Shown: in pieces, positions 27,428 to 29,988 of the stretch
Position numbering within the stretch: the first letter of the stretch is position 1
Layout: each line of letters opens with the position of its first letter
Origin: CAZNKO01 sp964573855
GTDB lineage: Bacteria; Patescibacteriota; Patescibacteriia; UBA9934; GWF2-40-263
Assembly (NCBI GenBank): GCA_964573855.1
Contig: CAZNKO010000006.1
Coordinates: 1 to 29,988, forward strand
Length of the DNA stretch: 29,988 nt
Direction: 5' to 3'
Notes under the pieces: model-generated
The model's input: the letters and a program-made list of their open reading frames with translations, nothing else
Databases searched by the model: none
Told to the model about the DNA's origin: nothing
Made by a program: the position numbers and the translations under genes

Positions 27428-29988
27428 CTACGGTGTACTCGTTGTATCCGTCGGCGAGGAAGTTGTCGAGGCTGTGCTGGTGGAAGAAGTGTCGCTCGAA
27501 GACGACGTGTCCGTGCTCGTGGATGGTGCACTTGATGTATCCGTACTGGTTGAAGTGCTTGTGTCTGGAGAAGTCGTCGTGGTGGACTCGGTCGTTGGAG
27601 CGGGTTCTGAAGTCAGTGGATTTTCTGGACCAGCCACGGGTTCGGATGCAGTCTCTGTCGTGGGAGATGTTTCGGTCGTTGGTGCTGTGGTTGTATCAGT
27701 CACGGGAGCTGTTTCCGTTGGCGTCGTCGTGTCTGTTGGAACAGTCGTGTCAGAGGTCGGAATTGTTGTATCCGTTGTCGACGACGCGGGAGAAGAGGTC
27801 GTGTCTGTCGTTGTAGGCGATGATGTGGTAGTACTCGTCGTGCTTGTTGTAGATGGAGACGATGTTGTCGTCGTCGCGGCAGTCGAGGATTCAAAGATTT
27901 TTGCGTCCTTTACCGCAAGCGCAATCCAGCTAAAGCGAATGTCTTCTGTGACCGGTTTGTTGAGAAGAATTGTGAATCCTGTCGTGCTCTTGTTGGTCAC
28001 GAGATAACGGATATCATTCGTGAAAACAGCCTGCTCTTGAGCCGCGAGCAACGCCTGCGCCTCTTCGGCTGTTACCGTTTCCGACGGCCCAATTGCTTCA
28101 AGAGAGATCGAAGCGCTGACGACCGGCTGGGCGAGATATTCGTCCGTGAAGATCACTTCAGCCCGATCTGCTCCTTGTTTGACCAGGACAAATCCACCTA
28201 GATCATTGTTGAAGTACGGCCGACCGATGAAGGCGACATCATTTAAGAAGGTGAGAAGATCGCCAATCGAGGCAATTTGATTCACCTGCAGGCCGCCGGA
28301 GAAAACCGCGGTACCGGAGACGCTAAGGGTTTCAACGCCTGCAAGATGCGCGAGATCCACAGCTGGCGCTGTCTCAAGTGTCGTTACACGTGCGAGGAGA
28401 TCCTCCACCGTTGTCTTTGTGGTCTGGAGGTCGTTGGCCACGGTTGTCAGGCCATCAGTGGTGGCGAGAGTGAGGATTTGTGCTTCAAAAACGTCGAGAC
28501 GCGCATCGAGCTCAACATCCGCGGCCAATAATGTTTCCAACTGCGCGGAAAAGTCGGTCGTCGTGCTCGAAAGCCCGCTCACAACCTCCTCAAGCGACGC
28601 AACGGATTCTGGGGTCGCCCAGGTCTCTGTTGTGGTGAGCCCATCCACCGTTGTCGCAAGGGCGGAAATTTTATCCGTGATCACTTCAAGCCCTGCAATC
28701 GAATTTGCGCTGATCTTATCCGCTTTTATTTCGCCGGTGAAAACAGCGTTGCCAAGATAATCGAATGTAATGACGTCTTGTGCTGGACCTTGAATCACGA
28801 ACTGTCCACCGTCCGAGAGGACGAGCGCGTCGCCGTCGAATGTGAGTGCGCTCTTACCGTTGTAATATCCCTGCTCGATGAACACCACAATCTGATCAAC
28901 CCCAGACCCTGGGGTCCAAGATTCCAAGGCCTTCCCAATGACAGTCCCAGAACTCGTGGCTTTCATGGCGCGTCCCAAGTCAGAGGATGTCGTCAGGTAA
29001 TCCCCGGGTTCAATCGCGTCTGAACTGGACGAAATCTTCACCGGTACGTGACCATTAAGAGCAATAGGCATGGGATTATCTTTTTCATCAATCTTGTAAC
29101 CGGTCGAAGAAAAATCGCTATAGTTATTAGAAACAATCCCGATCACCTTGCTTTGGTAGGGGGCATTCGATTTCACGAGCTTCGAAAGGATACCGCCATT
29201 TTGGTCCACAACAACTTCCGTGCCAACGGCCACGATATCCGCGTATTCAACTCCGGCCTCGACTGGATGCATTTCCGCATAGTCTCCCTGCGGGTTTGAG
29301 CTACAATCGAGAAGTTCATAGGCAGTGCCAGCCGTAGGAGCAGTACCCGTAGAAGCAAGCGAGGAACAAACACCCACCAGTGAAGCAGTGGCGCCAAGCG
29401 TAACCGAGGGGCCGGCAGAGGTGGCGGTTGTGCCTGCATAGATGGTGACCGTATTGGCGCCGGTGCTCGAATTGGCATCGCCTATAGTAATGGCCGTAAT
29501 GCCCGTGCTGGCATTGTCCGTGGTACCGATGTTGATGGTTTTTGTGTTCCCCGCCGCCGTTACCCCTTGGCCGACCTCCGTGGTGTAGCTTGCTGTAGAC
29601 GAACCGAAGGTTAACGTAGCCGTGCCGGCAGCTGCACCAATGGTGACAGCTCCGGTATCCGTAAATACGGCAAACGCGGTGCCGGCATCCTGGATTTCAA
29701 AGTCCCCGGCGGAGTTTAAGTTGATCTCCACATCGCCGCCGTCGGCGCTGTTTGAGACAATGCTTAAGGGCCCGGCCGTGGAGGTCGCGTCTGTCGTGAG
29801 CTCGAGGAGGAACTGATCGCCGGCGCCAAGGGAAGAAGCGGCGCTCTCACCAATCGTCATGCCTCTTGAGGTCGCCGAGGTCAAAGCCCATTCCCAGATG
29901 ATGGTGAAGTCACCAGAAAGGATGGCGGCATCATCGGTGGTGGCCGCAGTCAACGTATCCAAAGCAGCCGTTCCCCCATCCGCCGCGC
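27428..29988 (-). CDS. large surface protein with Ser/Thr-rich tail, N-terminus outside the window
   Basis: At least 853 residues are open to the right edge, so the start lies outside. The N-terminal part is Ala/Thr/Gly-rich beta sequence with repeats such as TINIGTTDNASTGITAITIG. The middle has GDYAEMHPVEAGVEYADIVA, then SKVIGIVSNNYSDF, DNPMPIALNGHVPVKI and IEPGDYLTTSSDLGRAMKAT, a module I associate with CPR exported fibre-like proteins. A coiled-coil stretch follows (LEEVVSGLSSTTTDFSAQ, then LLAADVELDARLDVFEAQIL). The last 150 or so residues are almost only Thr, Ser, Pro and Asp. The polymerase/ligase gene starts right after it. Its role is probably structural or adhesive; I cannot name it more exactly. 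Confidence 0.8.
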   Translation of the reverse strand, partial: AADGGTAALDTLTAATTDDAAILSGDFTIIWEWALTSATSRGMTIGESAASSLGAGDQFLLELTTDATSTAGPLSIVSNSADGGDVEINLNSAGDFEIQDAGTAFAVFTDTGAVTIGAAAGTATLTFGSSTASYTTEVGQGVTAAGNTKTINIGTTDNASTGITAITIGDANSSTGANTVTIYAGTTATSAGPSVTLGATASLVGVCSSLASTGTAPTAGTAYELLDCSSNPQGDYAEMHPVEAGVEYADIVAVGTEVVVDQNGGILSKLVKSNAPYQSKVIGIVSNNYSDFSSTGYKIDEKDNPMPIALNGHVPVKISSSSDAIEPGDYLTTSSDLGRAMKATSSGTVIGKALESWTPGSGVDQIVVFIEQGYYNGKSALTFDGDALVLSDGGQFVIQGPAQDVITFDYLGNAVFTGEIKADKISANSIAGLEVITDKISALATTVDGLTTTETWATPESVASLEEVVSGLSSTTTDFSAQLETLLAADVELDARLDVFEAQILTLATTDGLTTVANDLQTTKTTVEDLLARVTTLETAPAVDLAHLAGVETLSVSGTAVFSGGLQVNQIASIGDLLTFLNDVAFIGRPYFNNDLGGFVLVKQGADRAEVIFTDEYLAQPVVSASISLEAIGPSETVTAEEAQALLAAQEQAVFTNDIRYLVTNKSTTGFTILLNKPVTEDIRFSWIALAVKDAKIFESSTAATTTTSSPSTTSTTSTTTSSPTTTDTTSSPASSTTDTTIPTSDTTVPTDTTTPTETAPVTDTTTAPTTETSPTTETASEPVAGPENPLTSEPAPTTESTTTTSPDTSTSTSTDTSSAPSTSTDTSSSSDTSSTSTASTTSSPTDTTSTP
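27431..27890. repeat. low-complexity Ser/Thr/Pro-coding region
   Basis: About 460 bases are built from degenerate trinucleotide-like units (ACG, TCG, GTC classes) encoding TTTSSPTTTDTT-type sequence. The opposite strand has an open frame rich in Val, which is a by-product of the bias. Such a tract can expand and contract, and it resembles mucin-like O-glycosylation zones. Confidence 0.75.

Noticed and set aside
27390..28007. Plus-strand 205-codon Val-rich open frame
   Set aside because: It is the mirror of the Ser/Thr-rich coding region of the minus-strand surface protein. The open frame follows from codon bias and has no recognisable fold or promoter.

Overview
The window looks like a chromosomal segment of a Candidate Phyla Radiation (Patescibacteria, Parcubacteria-like) bacterium. 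The lineage call is an inference. It rests on a dockerin protein with the N-terminal STSTNF-type motif common in these genomes, a small single-pass protein of a type I associate with CPR, a stand-alone four-helix-bundle (23S rRNA intervening-sequence type) protein, very tight gene packing, and many short dispersed repeats between and inside genes. TGA is used as an ordinary stop, so this is not a recoded (code 25) lineage. rplI is present, so it is not one of the CPR groups that lost bL9. There is a 10-N scaffold gap at 13165-13174. No tRNA, rRNA, CRISPR array or transposase was seen, and no stretch longer than about 210 bases lacks a gene.

Left part (1-5224, minus strand): pyrG (3' end cut by the window edge), rplI, an aldehyde dehydrogenase of the Sad/YneI type and a catabolic AlsS-like acetolactate synthase. 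Between rplI and the dehydrogenase, on the plus strand, lies a compact unit of promoter, 18-codon Cys-rich micro-ORF and hairpin terminator. pyrG and the AlsS-like gene each carry an in-frame insertion that looks like a dispersed repeat.

Middle part (5382-10285, minus strand): an apparent surface-assembly operon. In transcription order it encodes a small single-pass protein, a secreted Fn3/Ig-like protein ending in a dockerin, a four-helix-bundle protein bracketed by inverted repeats, and two membrane-anchored cohesin-domain proteins. This resembles a minimal cohesin-dockerin docking system on the envelope. Repeat sequence appears to have supplied part of one signal peptide and one cohesin loop.

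Right part (10399-29988): a polysaccharide locus. A lone plus-strand Wzx-type flippase converges on a long, tightly overlapped minus-strand operon. In transcription order the operon encodes a large Ser/Thr-rich surface protein, a Wzy/WaaL-type polymerase or ligase, a TPR protein, GDP-mannose 4,6-dehydratase, a cupin, two methyltransferases, a perosamine-synthase-like aminotransferase, a GT10-like enzyme, a GT2-DUF268 fusion, a GT11 fucosyltransferase, a GT4, a methyltransferase broken at a 9-G run (candidate phase variation), a GT2, FnlA, FnlC and a WbuB-like GT4. The enzyme set points to a 6-deoxyhexose glycan containing L-FucNAc-, fucose- or perosamine-type sugars. FnlB, GDP-fucose synthase, a priming transferase and a chain-length regulator are not in the window.
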